DNA from: an uncultured Actinomycetes bacterium | GTDB taxonomy: Bacteria > Actinomycetota > Actinomycetes > Mycobacteriales > Nakamurellaceae | Reading direction: 5' to 3' | Length of the DNA: 64,000 bases | Assembly (NCBI GenBank): GCA_937926105.1 | Contig: CALANS010000050.1 | Span: 1 to 64,000, forward strand | Shown: positions 36,724-46,114 of the stretch, one piece after another | Layout of the letters: each line of letters opens with the position of its first letter | How positions within the stretch are numbered: the stretch's first letter is position 1 | Notes under the pieces: generated by a model | Databases searched by the model: none | Told to the model about the DNA's origin: nothing | Seen by the model: only the letters and a program-made list of their open reading frames with translations | Program-made: the position numbers and the translations under genes

Positions 36724-37488
36724 TCAGGTGCAGGCCAGCGGGAACGGCGCGAAGGCTCCCACCGGCCCCCGGTTGCGGCAGAACAGGAATCCCTGACGGT
36801 GCAGGTCGTCGATGATGCCGGACAGCGCCGTGGGGTAGTTGGTGAACAGGTGGCCCAGGATCACGCCGCTGGACTTCGCCGAGTACGACGAGGTGCGCAC
36901 GATATACCGGATGCTCGACACGCTCCTGCGGCTGCCATTGACGTACTGCCAGTCCCGGGTGTCGATGGTCCAGGTGCAGATGCGGTATCCCAAGTTTGCG
37001 GCGATGCCCGACACCCGGGAGTTGTAGGCGCCGCCGGGTGGGCGCAGCCGGTTGCTGTAGATACCGTTGCGGATCTGCCAGGCAATGTTGCCGTTCGATA
37101 ATGTCGTCAGGTCGGGGTGCGAGTAGGTGTGATTCAGCACCCAGTGCCCCTGCTTGCGCAGGGTCGAGACGATGCCAGGGTACCGGCGCGCATACTCGTT
37201 GATCAGGAAGAACGCCGCACGGATGCCGCGCGACTGCAGGTAGGCGCCGGTCCGGGTCGCCCGGTACGCATCGCCGTACGCCCAATCGTCCAGGGTGAGC
37301 AGCACCCGCCCGGATGTGTTGCCGCACCGGGAATTATTGTAGGTGGCCGCCGTCAGGGTCACCACCGGCGGCGTGGTAATCCCCGGTGCGGCGGAACTGG
37401 CGGGCTGCCCCGGGCCGGCGGGCTGCGTCATGACGACGACCGCCATCAACCCCGCAGTGAGTGCCATGAGAATGCGATTCACAGCCAT
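36724..37488 (-). CDS. Secreted polysaccharide deacetylase (NodB domain)
   Basis: This 254-aa protein has a signal peptide (RILMALTAGLMAVVVMTQPAG), then a carbohydrate esterase 4 domain. Motif 1 is VLLTLDDWAYGD (Asp pair), motif 2 NHTYSHPDL (His-x3-His), motif 3 RPPGGAYNSR, followed by TWTIDTRDW and GVILGHL. It should deacetylate N-acetylated cell-wall or other glycans outside the cell. AAGGAGG upstream of the ATG at 37488 is a strong ribosome site. Confidence 0.88.
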   Translation of the reverse strand: MAVNRILMALTAGLMAVVVMTQPAGPGQPASSAAPGITTPPVVTLTAATYNNSRCGNTSGRVLLTLDDWAYGDAYRATRTGAYLQSRGIRAAFFLINEYARRYPGIVSTLRKQGHWVLNHTYSHPDLTTLSNGNIAWQIRNGIYSNRLRPPGGAYNSRVSGIAANLGYRICTWTIDTRDWQYVNGSRRSVSSIRYIVRTSSYSAKSSGVILGHLFTNYPTALSGIIDDLHRQGFLFCRNRGPVGAFAPFPLACT

Positions 37489-37519
37489 GACGGCCTCCTT
37501 CGGGCCAACACCTGTCTTC

Positions 37520-37879
37520 CTAGTCTTGGGACGTTTCGAGGTTCCCGTGTCCCGGCATGGCTCGGTGGCCGACGAGCCGTCCGGGCGTCGCCGGTGGATC
37601 GATCCACGGCCACAGTCCGGCGTGATGCATGCATTCCTCGGCCGAATCCAGCAATGCATCGATGTCGCTATCGCTCATATCCCCGCCATCGGCGCGTACC
37701 CATTCGCGCCAGCCTTCCGGGCTCAGGCCGTGGCAGTTCGCGCCAGCAGCCAGTTGCGCCAGATACTTGCGCATCGGCGGGCATGCCGCCCTGTCCAGGC
37801 CCTCGGCGGCGTACCGGGCGTCGGTGAGTACGTCCTCGTGATCGCGTTCCAATGATTCGCGCACACCGGTGAGGTTCAT
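37520..37879 (-). CDS. Hypothetical cytoplasmic protein
   Basis: This 119-aa protein is acidic and soluble, with helical segments (RESLERDHEDVLTDARYAAEGLDR) and two cysteine/histidine-rich spots (AGANCHGL, EECMHHAGLWPWIDPP). No family was recognised. GAGGT upstream of the ATG supports translation. It lies upstream of the deacetylase on the same strand. Confidence 0.6.
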   Translation of the reverse strand: MNLTGVRESLERDHEDVLTDARYAAEGLDRAACPPMRKYLAQLAAGANCHGLSPEGWREWVRADGGDMSDSDIDALLDSAEECMHHAGLWPWIDPPATPGRLVGHRAMPGHGNLETSQD

Positions 37880-37972
37880 GTCACGTACCTCGAATTCAGA
37901 CGGTGGGATGGAGCACGCCTCGCGGCGTGTGATCCCGGCTCTGCCAAGGCTTCTCCCCTCCGGCCAGGCCCG

Positions 37973-39859
37973 CTAGGGTCTAACGTCCTCGTGCATTGCG
38001 TCTGCGCGTCGGCCGCTCGTCGATGCCCGCAGCGCATTGACGATCGCAATGATGTCCACGGCCTCTTGACTGATCGCCCCCCAGAGCGGGGCCAGGCCAC
38101 CGAGCGCCGCCACCACCATGAGGCCGATGCTCAACGTGATACCCACCATGATGCTTTGCTTGGCCATCGACATGGTTCTGCGCCCGATGGTCACGGCGTC
38201 CGCCGCGAGGTCGAGCCGGTCGGGAAGGATGACGATGTCGGCGGATTGGGCAGCGGCCGTGGCGCCCCGCGAGCCCATGGCCACCCCGACGTCCGCTGCG
38301 GCGAGCACGGGTGCGTCATTGACCCCGTCACCGATCATCATGACCGGTCCGGCCGTGTGGCTCTGGATGACGGCGACCTTGTCGGCGGGCAGGCACTCTG
38401 CCCGCACGTCCGTGATTCCGATCCGCCGCGCCAGTGCAAGCGCGGTGGGCTCGGCGTCGCCGGTGATCATCAGCGTCCGCGAGACCCCGAGATCTCGGAG
38501 GCGTTGGACCGTCCGGGCAGCCTCCGGGCGCGGATTGTCGGCCAAGAGCAGCGCGCCGGCGTACTTGTCGTCGACGCCGATGTAGACCGCCACCTCACCG
38601 CCGCCCAGCGGCAGGTCGGGGACAGCCGCGCCGCTCTGCGCAACGAACGCCGGCTTTCCGACGCGGACCCGGTGCCCGTCGACGATCGCGACAACTCCGT
38701 TCGTGGCCCACTCCTTGCCGTCTTCCACCGCCGGCAGCGCCAGTCCTCGATCCACGGCGGCGCGGGTGACGGATTCTGCCAGGACGTGCGAGGAGTGTCG
38801 TTCGGCTGCCGCCGCCAGGGCCAGCAGCCGGTCGGCGCCGATCCAGTCGGCGCTGACGACGGCGGAAAGGGTCGGTCGCCCCTGGGTGAGGGTGCCGGTC
38901 TTGTCGAATGCGACCGTGCGCGCTCGCGCCGCGGCTTCCAGGGCTGATGCGCCCTTGACGATGATGCCGCGCCGGGCGGCTCGGCTCATCCCACCCAGGA
39001 ACGCCACCGGGGCGGCTATCAGCAGGGGGCAGGGTGTCGCCACCACCAGCACGGCCGCGAACCGCTCGGCGCTGCCCCCGGCGAGCCAGGCGATCACCGC
39101 GATGACATACGAAAGGATCGTGAACGGGACCGCGTACCGGTCCGCGAGCCGGACCATGCGGGATCTACTGCGGGTGGCTTGGCTGACAAGGCGCACGATC
39201 TGCGCGTACTGGCTGTCCGCGGCGCAAGCGGTCGCGGTGATCGTCACGGCCCCGGTTCCGTTCACCGCTCCGCTGAGCACTCGCTCCCCCGCCACGCGCT
39301 CGACCGGTAGTCCCTCGCCGGTCAGCGACGACTCATCGAACAGGGCCGCCGCAGAGACCAGGACGCCGTCCACTGGGACCACTTCGCCCGGACGCACCAA
39401 GACCGTGTCGCCTACGGCGACATCATCAATGGGTACGTCACGGACGGTTCCATCGCCTGCCAGGTGCGCCGAACGGGGCGCCGCGGAGAGCAACGCGCTC
39501 AACTCGCGCTGCGCTCGACCGCTCGCATAGTTCTCCAACGCACGGCCGCCGGTCAACATCAGCACCACGACCATGGCGGCGGCATACTCGCCGACCGCGA
39601 GCGTCGCTGCGAGCGCCGTCGCCGCCAGGATGTCGACGCCGACGTGGCCGCGGATCAGATCGCGGATCATGTCGACGGTCAGCCAGACTCCGACTGCAGC
39701 GGCGGCCACGATGATGACCCACCGCGCCGCGCCGGCTGCGCCTGCCCAGGACAAGAGTGCAGCCGCGGCGGCCGCCGCGAGCGAAGCGAAGAGGAGAACC
39801 GGTCGGCGGGTCGACGGCCGAACCGATCCGGCGGATTGCGAGATGGTCGCCTGCGTCAT
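37973..39859 (-). CDS. Heavy-metal P1B-type ATPase without metal-binding head
   Basis: This 628-aa cation pump has TM helices, the actuator LTGEGLPVERVAGE, the ion-site helix VVATPCPLLIAAPVAFLGG (TPC motif in place of CPC), phosphorylation motif AFDKTGTLTQG, and hinge MMIGDGVNDAPVLAAADVGVAMG. No N-terminal HMA domain or His/Cys-rich tail is present. The TPC motif leaves the metal unassigned. The ATG at 39859 (MTQATIS) has AGAAGGG upstream; an in-frame extension of 52 residues is unlikely. Divergent from the stress protein at 40034. Confidence 0.88.
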   Translation of the reverse strand: MTQATISQSAGSVRPSTRRPVLLFASLAAAAAAALLSWAGAAGAARWVIIVAAAAVGVWLTVDMIRDLIRGHVGVDILAATALAATLAVGEYAAAMVVVLMLTGGRALENYASGRAQRELSALLSAAPRSAHLAGDGTVRDVPIDDVAVGDTVLVRPGEVVPVDGVLVSAAALFDESSLTGEGLPVERVAGERVLSGAVNGTGAVTITATACAADSQYAQIVRLVSQATRSRSRMVRLADRYAVPFTILSYVIAVIAWLAGGSAERFAAVLVVATPCPLLIAAPVAFLGGMSRAARRGIIVKGASALEAAARARTVAFDKTGTLTQGRPTLSAVVSADWIGADRLLALAAAAERHSSHVLAESVTRAAVDRGLALPAVEDGKEWATNGVVAIVDGHRVRVGKPAFVAQSGAAVPDLPLGGGEVAVYIGVDDKYAGALLLADNPRPEAARTVQRLRDLGVSRTLMITGDAEPTALALARRIGITDVRAECLPADKVAVIQSHTAGPVMMIGDGVNDAPVLAAADVGVAMGSRGATAAAQSADIVILPDRLDLAADAVTIGRRTMSMAKQSIMVGITLSIGLMVVAALGGLAPLWGAISQEAVDIIAIVNALRASTSGRRADAMHEDVRP

Positions 39860-40033
39860 GCCGCGCCCTTCTGAGGCGGTGATCGGCTGGTACTCCGTCA
39901 CCGTAGGCACATCCGAGGTTCTGTGGTCTGCGGCTTTCGACTCAGATCGCAAGGTCTTTCGTCTCTGGCCTCGGGCCGCCGCCGGGTGCTGGATTGAGTG
40001 TTGACATCGGTTCACGCGGAAAGGATCACGGCG

Positions 40034-40933
40034 ATGGACATCCCACTATCGGCGAACTCGGTGGTAGCAGGGGTTGACGGCTCCACCGCCAGCGTCCAGG
40101 CCGCACAGTGGGCGGCGGCCGCGGCCATGCGCTACGGGCTACCGCTGCAACTCGTGCATGCGATCCCTCCGCTGCCGGCCAACGCCTATCCCACGATGGG
40201 GGTGTACATCGAGACCCTACGGCGAGCCACTCACCAGGAGGGCGAGGAGTTCCTGGACAAGGCGGCGGCAGCCGCACGAAACGTCGCACCCGAGGTGAAA
40301 ATCACCCGCTGGCAAAAGGTCGGCGATCCCGTCGACGTGCTCAGCCTGGCCTCCGCCACCGCTCGAGTGATCGCCGTGGGAGCGACCGGACAGACCGGTC
40401 TCATCGAACTCCTCGCCGGCTCCACCGCATTGGCACTCCCAGCCCACTCGCACTGCCCCGTGGTGGTCGTCCGGCAGCCCGCCGACGGCACGGACGCCGC
40501 CGACGGTCCGGTAGTCGTCGGTGTGGTGGGAACACCGCTCGACCATCCGGCCGTCGCCTTCGCCTTCGAACAGGCATCCATGCTGGGAGTCGACCTGATC
40601 GCCGTGCACAGCTGGAGCGACTCACCGCTGCCCGATATCGACCGGATCACCGGGCAGCACGACGACTGGAACGCCATCTTTGAACGCGAACGACGGCTAC
40701 TCGCCGAGGGCTTCGCCGGATACAGCGAACGCTACCCCGAGGTGGCGGTGCGGCCCGTGATCGTCTACGACCGACCGACGCGAGCGCTGCTCGATCAGGC
40801 ACGGTCCGCGCAACTTCTGGTGGTCGGCAGCCATGGCCGCGGCCGCGTCGCGGGCGCCCTGCTGGGATCGACCGGCCGTGCGGTGATGAAACTGGCCCCC
40901 TGCCCGGTTGCCGTGGTGGCTCGCAGTCACTGA
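40034..40933 (+). CDS. Universal stress protein, two tandem domains
   Basis: This 299-aa protein has two UspA folds. Domain one begins VVAGVDGSTASVQAAQWA; domain two begins VVVGVVGTPLDHPAVAFA. The second has a full ATP-binding motif GSHGRGRVAGALLGS (G-x2-G-x9-GS); the first has a degenerate GATGQTGLIELLAGS. Tandem Usp proteins are a hallmark of the mycobacterial dormancy regulon. AAAGGA precedes the ATG at 40034. Confidence 0.93.
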   Translation: MDIPLSANSVVAGVDGSTASVQAAQWAAAAAMRYGLPLQLVHAIPPLPANAYPTMGVYIETLRRATHQEGEEFLDKAAAAARNVAPEVKITRWQKVGDPVDVLSLASATARVIAVGATGQTGLIELLAGSTALALPAHSHCPVVVVRQPADGTDAADGPVVVGVVGTPLDHPAVAFAFEQASMLGVDLIAVHSWSDSPLPDIDRITGQHDDWNAIFERERRLLAEGFAGYSERYPEVAVRPVIVYDRPTRALLDQARSAQLLVVGSHGRGRVAGALLGSTGRAVMKLAPCPVAVVARSH

Positions 40934-40989
40934 GCCGTGCCGCCCCGCGGCGGATCGGGCTGAGTCTTGGATGGGACGGGAGGTAGCCC

Positions 40990-41994
40990 GTGGACAGCTG
41001 GGTCGTTGACGCCCCCGGTCCGATCTCTTCCGGTCCCCTGCGGCGCGTCGACCTGCCCGAACCCATTCCCGGCGCCGGTCAGCTGCGAATCCGAGTGAGT
41101 CACTGCGGCGTCTGCCGCACGGACCTACACCTTGCGGAGGGCGATCTGCCTGCGCACACGGCGCGAGTAGTGCCCGGTCACGAGGTGGTCGGCACGGTCG
41201 ATGCAATCGGCGACGGTGTACGGGATTTCGCGCCCGGCGACCGGGTCGGCGTGCCCTGGCTGGCCCGCACCTGCGGGCGGTGCCGCTTCTGCAGGACAGA
41301 TCGGGAAAACCTCTGCATCAGCCCGGTCTTCACCGGCTGGGACGTCAACGGAGGGTATGCGCAGCGGTGCGTGGCCGACGCCGACTTTGTCTATCGCCTA
41401 CCGGATGGCCTCGACGATCGCGCTGCGGCGCCGCTGCTGTGTGCGGGCATCATCGGCTATCGCGCGCTACGCCTGGCCGAGGTACCCCCCGGGGGCCGAT
41501 TAGGCATCTACGGCTTCGGCGGCAGCGCGCACCTAACCGCGCAGGTGGCGTTGCATCAGGGACTGCGGGTTCACGTCCTGACCCGCGGCGCAGCGAACCG
41601 CGCGCTTGCGCTGCGACTCGGGGTCGACTCTGCCGGCCCTGCCGACGGCGCCCCACCGGAACCGCTGGACGGGGCGATCCTGTTCGCCCCCGCCGGCGAT
41701 CTCGTGCCCGTGGCGCTGCGGGCCCTCGACCGCGGCGGAACACTGGCCGTCGCCGGAATCTGGCTCTCGGACATCCCCGCGCTGGATTACCGCGTCGAAC
41801 TGTTCGGTGAGAACCGGCTGCGCAGCGTCACCGCCAACGCCCGACAGGACGGCGTGGAGTTCCTCGCACTGGCGGAGCGACTCGGCGTCCGGGCCAGCAT
41901 CACCGAGTACCCGCTCGCCGAGGCCGACCGGGCGCTGGCGGACCTGGCACGCGGCGCCTTCAGCGGCGCAGCCGTACTGACCACGGGCCCGTGA
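40990..41994 (+). CDS. Zinc-dependent alcohol dehydrogenase (AdhA-like)
   Basis: This 334-aa medium-chain dehydrogenase has catalytic zinc ligands in CGVCRTDLH and PGHEVVG, structural zinc cysteines in CGRCRFCRTDRENLC, and a nucleotide loop GIYGFGGSAHLTAQVA. It should interconvert alcohols and aldehydes with NAD(P)H. The GTG start has GGGAGGT upstream. It follows the stress protein by 56 bases, probably in one transcript. Confidence 0.9.
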   Translation: MDSWVVDAPGPISSGPLRRVDLPEPIPGAGQLRIRVSHCGVCRTDLHLAEGDLPAHTARVVPGHEVVGTVDAIGDGVRDFAPGDRVGVPWLARTCGRCRFCRTDRENLCISPVFTGWDVNGGYAQRCVADADFVYRLPDGLDDRAAAPLLCAGIIGYRALRLAEVPPGGRLGIYGFGGSAHLTAQVALHQGLRVHVLTRGAANRALALRLGVDSAGPADGAPPEPLDGAILFAPAGDLVPVALRALDRGGTLAVAGIWLSDIPALDYRVELFGENRLRSVTANARQDGVEFLALAERLGVRASITEYPLAEADRALADLARGAFSGAAVLTTGP

Positions 41995-42034
41995 AACCTC
42001 GGCGCGCAACAGTGACATCCGCCCGCGTCGAGAC

Positions 42035-42048
42035 GGGACTTGCGACCC
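42035..42048. promoter_or_regulatory. DosR-like box upstream of membrane protein-Usp-deacetylase operon
   Basis: GGGACTTGCGACCC differs from GGGAC-N4-GTCCC at one position. It sits in the 89-bp gap after the alcohol dehydrogenase and ends 35 bases before the ATG at 42084, a position suited to activating the three-gene operon downstream. Function inferred. Confidence 0.5.
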
Positions 42049-42083
42049 TGCCCGCCCGAAGCAACGACGGCCAGCCTGGAACC

Positions 42084-42578
42084 ATGGATGCATTTCCGAC
42101 CGTCGGCACTCCAGATTCTCAACCCCCGACGTCACCACCTGCACATCGGCCCCGATTCGCCCGGACCCTTGCCGTGATCGAATTCCTGGTCGGTACCGCA
42201 GCGGTCACCGCGGGCGCATTGATGCTGATCCGACCGGACGGCTCTCTGCTCGCCGCCGACCCGACCGTTCTCACGGTGACGCCGTTCGAGAATTGGACCG
42301 TCCCGGGAGTGCTGCTCGCTGTCCTCGTCGGCGGCGGATTCCTCGTGGCCTGTGCGGCTGAATGGAGCGGCATGCCGCTAGCATCGGCGGTTTCCGTCGC
42401 GGCCGGATCCGGTCTGATCGCCTTCGAGATCGTGCAACTCGCTCTCATCGGATGGCATCCGCTGCAGCCGACCATGATGATCACCGGTGCGGTGCTGGTC
42501 CTGCTGGTGAACCTTCGCGTAGCCGGCAAGTCATCGACAAGGGTCAACCAACCACGACGGGGAGCACAGCGACCATGA
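42084..42578 (+). CDS. Four-helix membrane protein
   Basis: This 164-aa protein has four hydrophobic segments (LAVIEFLVGTAAVTAGALMLI, VPGVLLAVLVGGGFLVACAAEW, a third ending IVQLALIGW, and MMITGAVLVLLVNLRVAG) after a proline-rich N-terminus. No family was recognised. Its stop overlaps the ATG of the next universal stress protein (ATGA), so the two are coupled. Confidence 0.7.
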   Translation: MDAFPTVGTPDSQPPTSPPAHRPRFARTLAVIEFLVGTAAVTAGALMLIRPDGSLLAADPTVLTVTPFENWTVPGVLLAVLVGGGFLVACAAEWSGMPLASAVSVAAGSGLIAFEIVQLALIGWHPLQPTMMITGAVLVLLVNLRVAGKSSTRVNQPRRGAQRP

Positions 42579-43042
42579 GTGATACTCCGAACCGGATCTT
42601 GGTGGGGTTCGATGGATCCGAGGAATCCAAGCAGGCCCTCCGCTGGGCCGTCGACCTCGCGGCTCTGCTCCACGCCGAGGTCCACGCGTTCCATGCGTGG
42701 AACCTTCCATCGAATTACGACTTCCCCTACGCATTCGAGGGCTGGGACCCGGCCATCGACCCACAGCGTGAATTCGATGCCGCCGTGCGCGAGATCGACA
42801 CCGGCCGGCGCCCTGACCGGCTGCCGCTGAACGTGGTCCGCGGTGATCCCGCGCGGGTACTCATCGAGGAAAGCCATCAGGCCACCATGCTCGTGGTCGG
42901 CAGCCGGGGCCTGGGTGGGTTCGCCAGCTTGATGATGGGCTCGGTCAGCGCCAAATGCGCACGCCACAGCGCCTGCCCCGTCCTGGTGATGCACGGAACG
43001 CAGGATCTGTACCGAACCTCGACGAGCGATGAATCGCTCTGA
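42575..43042 (+). CDS. Universal stress protein, single domain
   Basis: This 155-aa UspA-fold protein begins RILVGFDGSEESKQALRWA and ends with an intact ATP motif GSRGLGGFASLMMGSVS. It is a single-domain counterpart of the tandem proteins in this island. It overlaps the gene before it by four bases and the deacetylase after it by 14 bases. Confidence 0.92.
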   Translation: MSDTPNRILVGFDGSEESKQALRWAVDLAALLHAEVHAFHAWNLPSNYDFPYAFEGWDPAIDPQREFDAAVREIDTGRRPDRLPLNVVRGDPARVLIEESHQATMLVVGSRGLGGFASLMMGSVSAKCARHSACPVLVMHGTQDLYRTSTSDESL

Positions 43043-44159
43043 CGCGGCTGCGAACGCGGCGCACGGACGCAGCCCACTGGTGTTAGCTGTGCTACTTGTG
43101 CTCTCGGCGCAGGCATGCTCACCCGCCACCGCACCGACGCCGACCTCCAGGCCATCAATCAGCTCGGTCGTGTCACCATCGCCGCACGCACCGCCGTCGC
43201 AGACATCAACATCGGAACCGAGCCAGCCGTCGACATCAGCATCGTCAGCATCTGAATCGACGACACCACCCACCGTGTTCTCGACACCGCCGAGCACAGC
43301 ATCGAGCGGCGTCGCCCCGACTTCCCGGCCCACCACAACCACAACCCGGGCGACCGATAGCCGATCCACCGTCCAAGCCACCTCAGCGCGAACAACTACC
43401 ACCAGCGGGCACGTCTCGCCGCCGAATACTCGGGGCTCCACGCCCGCGTCCAATCGTTCCCCAACCACGCGCACATCCCCACTGCCCTCGTGGACGAGCG
43501 CGCCACCACCGACTCAGGGATTCCCGGCAGCGCTGGCAGGGCTGGATATCGAGCGGATTCCGACCAACCGCCCCGTTGTCGCCCTGACATTCGACGCCGG
43601 TGCGAATGCCGACGGGTTACCGTCGATCCTGGCATCGCTGCGCGCGACCGGTGTTCCAGCGACGTTCTTCTTGACCGGCCGCTGGGCGACGACCTTTCCC
43701 GCCGGTGTGCGCCAGATCGCGGCGGCCCACTATCGCATCGGCAATCACTCCGATACCCATCCCATGATGACATCGCTGCCCCGGGAGGCGATCAGTGCCG
43801 AACTCACTGCTGCCAGGGCGAAGATTCTCGCTGCCGGCGGCACGGATCCGCTGCCGTTCTTCCGGTTCCCGTTCGGCGACCGGGATGCCCGCACCATCGA
43901 GGCGGTCAACCGCGTTGGCTACGTGGCGGTCCGATGGACCGTGGACACCCTGGGCTGGCAAGGCACCAACGGAGGTATGACCAGGCAGGCAGTGATGGAC
44001 CGGGTGCTGGCCGCCGCACGCCCGGGATGCATCGTCTTGATGCACCTGGGCTCGAGCCCTGACGATGGCACCACCCTGGACGCAGACGCCCTGCCCACCA
44101 TCATTTCCGCGCTTCAGGCACGTGGCTACCGGTTCGTGACGCTGGATGCTCTGCTGTGA
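43029..44159 (+). CDS. Lipoprotein polysaccharide deacetylase with Ser/Thr/Pro-rich stalk
   Basis: This 376-aa protein has a signal sequence ending LVLSAQAC (lipobox-like, Cys about residue 30), then about 130 residues of Ser/Thr/Pro-rich linker and a NodB domain (residues about 180-376). The motifs are VALTFDAGANADG (Ala in place of the usual second Asp), GNHSDTHPMM (His-x3-His), FRFPFGDRD and RWTVDTLGW. It would act on the wall from a stalk. It is the last gene of the box-led operon. Confidence 0.88.
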   Translation: MNRSDAAANAAHGRSPLVLAVLLVLSAQACSPATAPTPTSRPSISSVVSPSPHAPPSQTSTSEPSQPSTSASSASESTTPPTVFSTPPSTASSGVAPTSRPTTTTTRATDSRSTVQATSARTTTTSGHVSPPNTRGSTPASNRSPTTRTSPLPSWTSAPPPTQGFPAALAGLDIERIPTNRPVVALTFDAGANADGLPSILASLRATGVPATFFLTGRWATTFPAGVRQIAAAHYRIGNHSDTHPMMTSLPREAISAELTAARAKILAAGGTDPLPFFRFPFGDRDARTIEAVNRVGYVAVRWTVDTLGWQGTNGGMTRQAVMDRVLAAARPGCIVLMHLGSSPDDGTTLDADALPTIISALQARGYRFVTLDALL

Positions 44160-44249
44160 GAGTGATATCCGTGGCAGATCATGTCGGCTCCCGGCCGGAA
44201 AACCCCGTTTGCGTGCCGCGCTGGCCCTGATCCGTTCCCGGCTCCCGGG

Positions 44250-45305
44250 CTACCGCGTCCGCCTGTGTCGCGCTACCCACAGCGCGACGGCCACCAACGC
44301 CGCACCGGCCGCCAACAGAACCAGGGCCATGGACAGCAGCGACTCGACGTAGGCGTGTACCACGATGGGCAGAACGATCAGCGTCCCCGCCGCACCTATG
44401 CCCACCATGACAAGGTCGGCTGTCATCACCGCTGCCACCACCACCAACACCACCGGCAGGACTCCCAGCCAGGCAGTTTCCTGCTGCACGGCAAGGACTA
44501 CCGCGCCGATACAGGTCCCGACCGCCGCCAGCAGCAGGCCAACGCGGCGCTGATCCGCACCGATGGGCCGACCGGCCCGGCGTGCTGCGTCCCCCGCTGA
44601 CGCTGGCCGGCCTTCGACGCCCGGCAGCAACCCATACCATGCCGAAATACCCCAGGCCAGCGCCACTACGGCGATCGCGGCGCCGTCAAGGACACCGCCC
44701 GGCTCCGCCGCGGCGTTCGCGACGGCCACCGCCAAGACCTGCACCGCGGCGAACGCCGCCATCTGCTGGGGAACCGCGCGATGCGCCAGCCACAGCGCCC
44801 ACGTTCCAATGGTCAAACCCCCCGCCACTTCCAGCAGCGCGGCTGACCCGGTAGTGGAGGGGACATCGGTCAGCACCACCAGCAGCACCCCCAGGGTGGC
44901 TGAGCAGAGCAACCACAGCACACCGCGAACTCGTGATGATGCCGCCCCGAATCGTGGACGTGCCGCGACGCCCGCCAGCAGCAGCACCACCGTTGCCGAA
45001 AGCGGGATTGCAATGCGGGCTGCCCGGGTCAATTCGGACCAGTACCCGACGGTCGCGACGACCAGGGCCGCGAGAATCACCGCGCCACCCAGGTATGCGA
45101 GCGCCTCGACCGCCACTGATCGCCGCGGTATCGCCCCCTCGGTCCGGCCGGTGGCCGGCACGCGATCCGGCCCGGTCAGGGCCGCGCCGGCCAGCTGCTC
45201 CCAGCGGGCGATTCCCGCTGCCTGTTCTGCGGAGATCAGACCGGCCGCTACCCAGTGATCCAGCTGGGCTGCCAGGTCCTTGCGGTTCTCAGCGGTGGGA
45301 TGCAT
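44250..45305 (-). CDS. DUF2157-type polytopic membrane protein
   Basis: This 351-aa protein begins with a soluble head LAAQLDHWVAAGLISAEQAAGIARWE, characteristic of DUF2157 proteins, followed by nine to ten hydrophobic helices. The function of the family is unknown. Its ATG overlaps the flavodoxin stop (TGATG), giving a two-gene operon. Confidence 0.75.
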   Translation of the reverse strand: MHPTAENRKDLAAQLDHWVAAGLISAEQAAGIARWEQLAGAALTGPDRVPATGRTEGAIPRRSVAVEALAYLGGAVILAALVVATVGYWSELTRAARIAIPLSATVVLLLAGVAARPRFGAASSRVRGVLWLLCSATLGVLLVVLTDVPSTTGSAALLEVAGGLTIGTWALWLAHRAVPQQMAAFAAVQVLAVAVANAAAEPGGVLDGAAIAVVALAWGISAWYGLLPGVEGRPASAGDAARRAGRPIGADQRRVGLLLAAVGTCIGAVVLAVQQETAWLGVLPVVLVVVAAVMTADLVMVGIGAAGTLIVLPIVVHAYVESLLSMALVLLAAGAALVAVALWVARHRRTR

Positions 45306-45859
45306 CAGGGCTCACCCACCGGCTCCGGCGGAGACTTCTCCGACGGCGATCTGAACAGCTCCGCGAGGCGACCGAGTTGTTCACCCCAGTCGACCGCCCG
45401 ATCCCATTCGCCCGGCAGCAGCGGGCCCGCCATGCCTGCAACGTAGAAGCTCTGCGCCGGCATTACCATGCGGCATCCGGCCCGATCGAGCAAACGGCCG
45501 GCGGCTCGCGCAGCCGATCCCGGCAAGTATCGCATCCGGCGGTGACGGGTGTCGAAGGTCGCGACCAAGCAGCCGGGAACGGGGGGCAAAGCGGCGAGGA
45601 ACTCCCTGATCCCGGTACGGGTGTCGATCTCGTCGTCCGAGCGGACGGCGGCCTGCTGCCGCGTGTCCGGTGTCGGAAGGGTCAGCCCATGGGTCGGCGC
45701 ACCGACCACGAGCAGATCGGGCTGAGCGAACGGTGTTGCTGGAAACGAGGTAACGGGAGTCGCGCTCGCCGCCATGCGCGTGGCAAGTCCGTGGGTTATC
45801 GCTTGGGCGACGCGCTCGGTATTGCCGAACATCGACTCGTACACCACTAGGGCTCGCAT
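45305..45859 (-). CDS. Flavodoxin-domain protein
   Basis: This 184-aa protein begins MRALVVYESMFGNTERVAQAI, whose SMFGNTE loop is the FMN phosphate-binding motif. VVGAPTHGLTLPT is the second flavin loop, and CLVATFDTRHRR precedes the last strands. It resembles the flavodoxin-like proteins of actinobacterial stress clusters and may shuttle electrons. The gene is divergent from the PPOX gene across 255 bases that hold one box-like repeat. Confidence 0.88.
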   Translation of the reverse strand: MRALVVYESMFGNTERVAQAITHGLATRMAASATPVTSFPATPFAQPDLLVVGAPTHGLTLPTPDTRQQAAVRSDDEIDTRTGIREFLAALPPVPGCLVATFDTRHRRMRYLPGSAARAAGRLLDRAGCRMVMPAQSFYVAGMAGPLLPGEWDRAVDWGEQLGRLAELFRSPSEKSPPEPVGEP

Positions 45860-45948
45860 CGGCCTGTCCCCTTGTTCGTCGCGGAGAGCCGAAGCCTCCG
45901 GCTGGGTTGCACAGGTACAGCGTCGCCGCCGCGGCGCGGTGCCACGCA

Positions 45949-45962
45949 GGCACCAAGGTCCC
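45949..45962. promoter_or_regulatory. DosR-like box between flavodoxin and PPOX genes
   Basis: GGCACCAAGGTCCC differs from GGGAC-N4-GTCCC at one position and continues GATCGG, the same right flank as the perfect site at 32879. It lies 90 bases upstream of the flavodoxin ATG and 152 bases upstream of the PPOX ATG. Function inferred. Confidence 0.5.
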
Positions 45963-46114
45963 GATCGGCAATGCCATTCGTCATCACTGGCGCCGCGGCA
46001 CCCCTGGCTCGGCGTATCCGGCCATACGATGACATGGGGTATGTGGGTTGCCGCCCAGCGGCGTTCGCGACACCTCGACGAACCGGCTACCCCACCGGCA
46101 ACCAGGAGGGTGTG

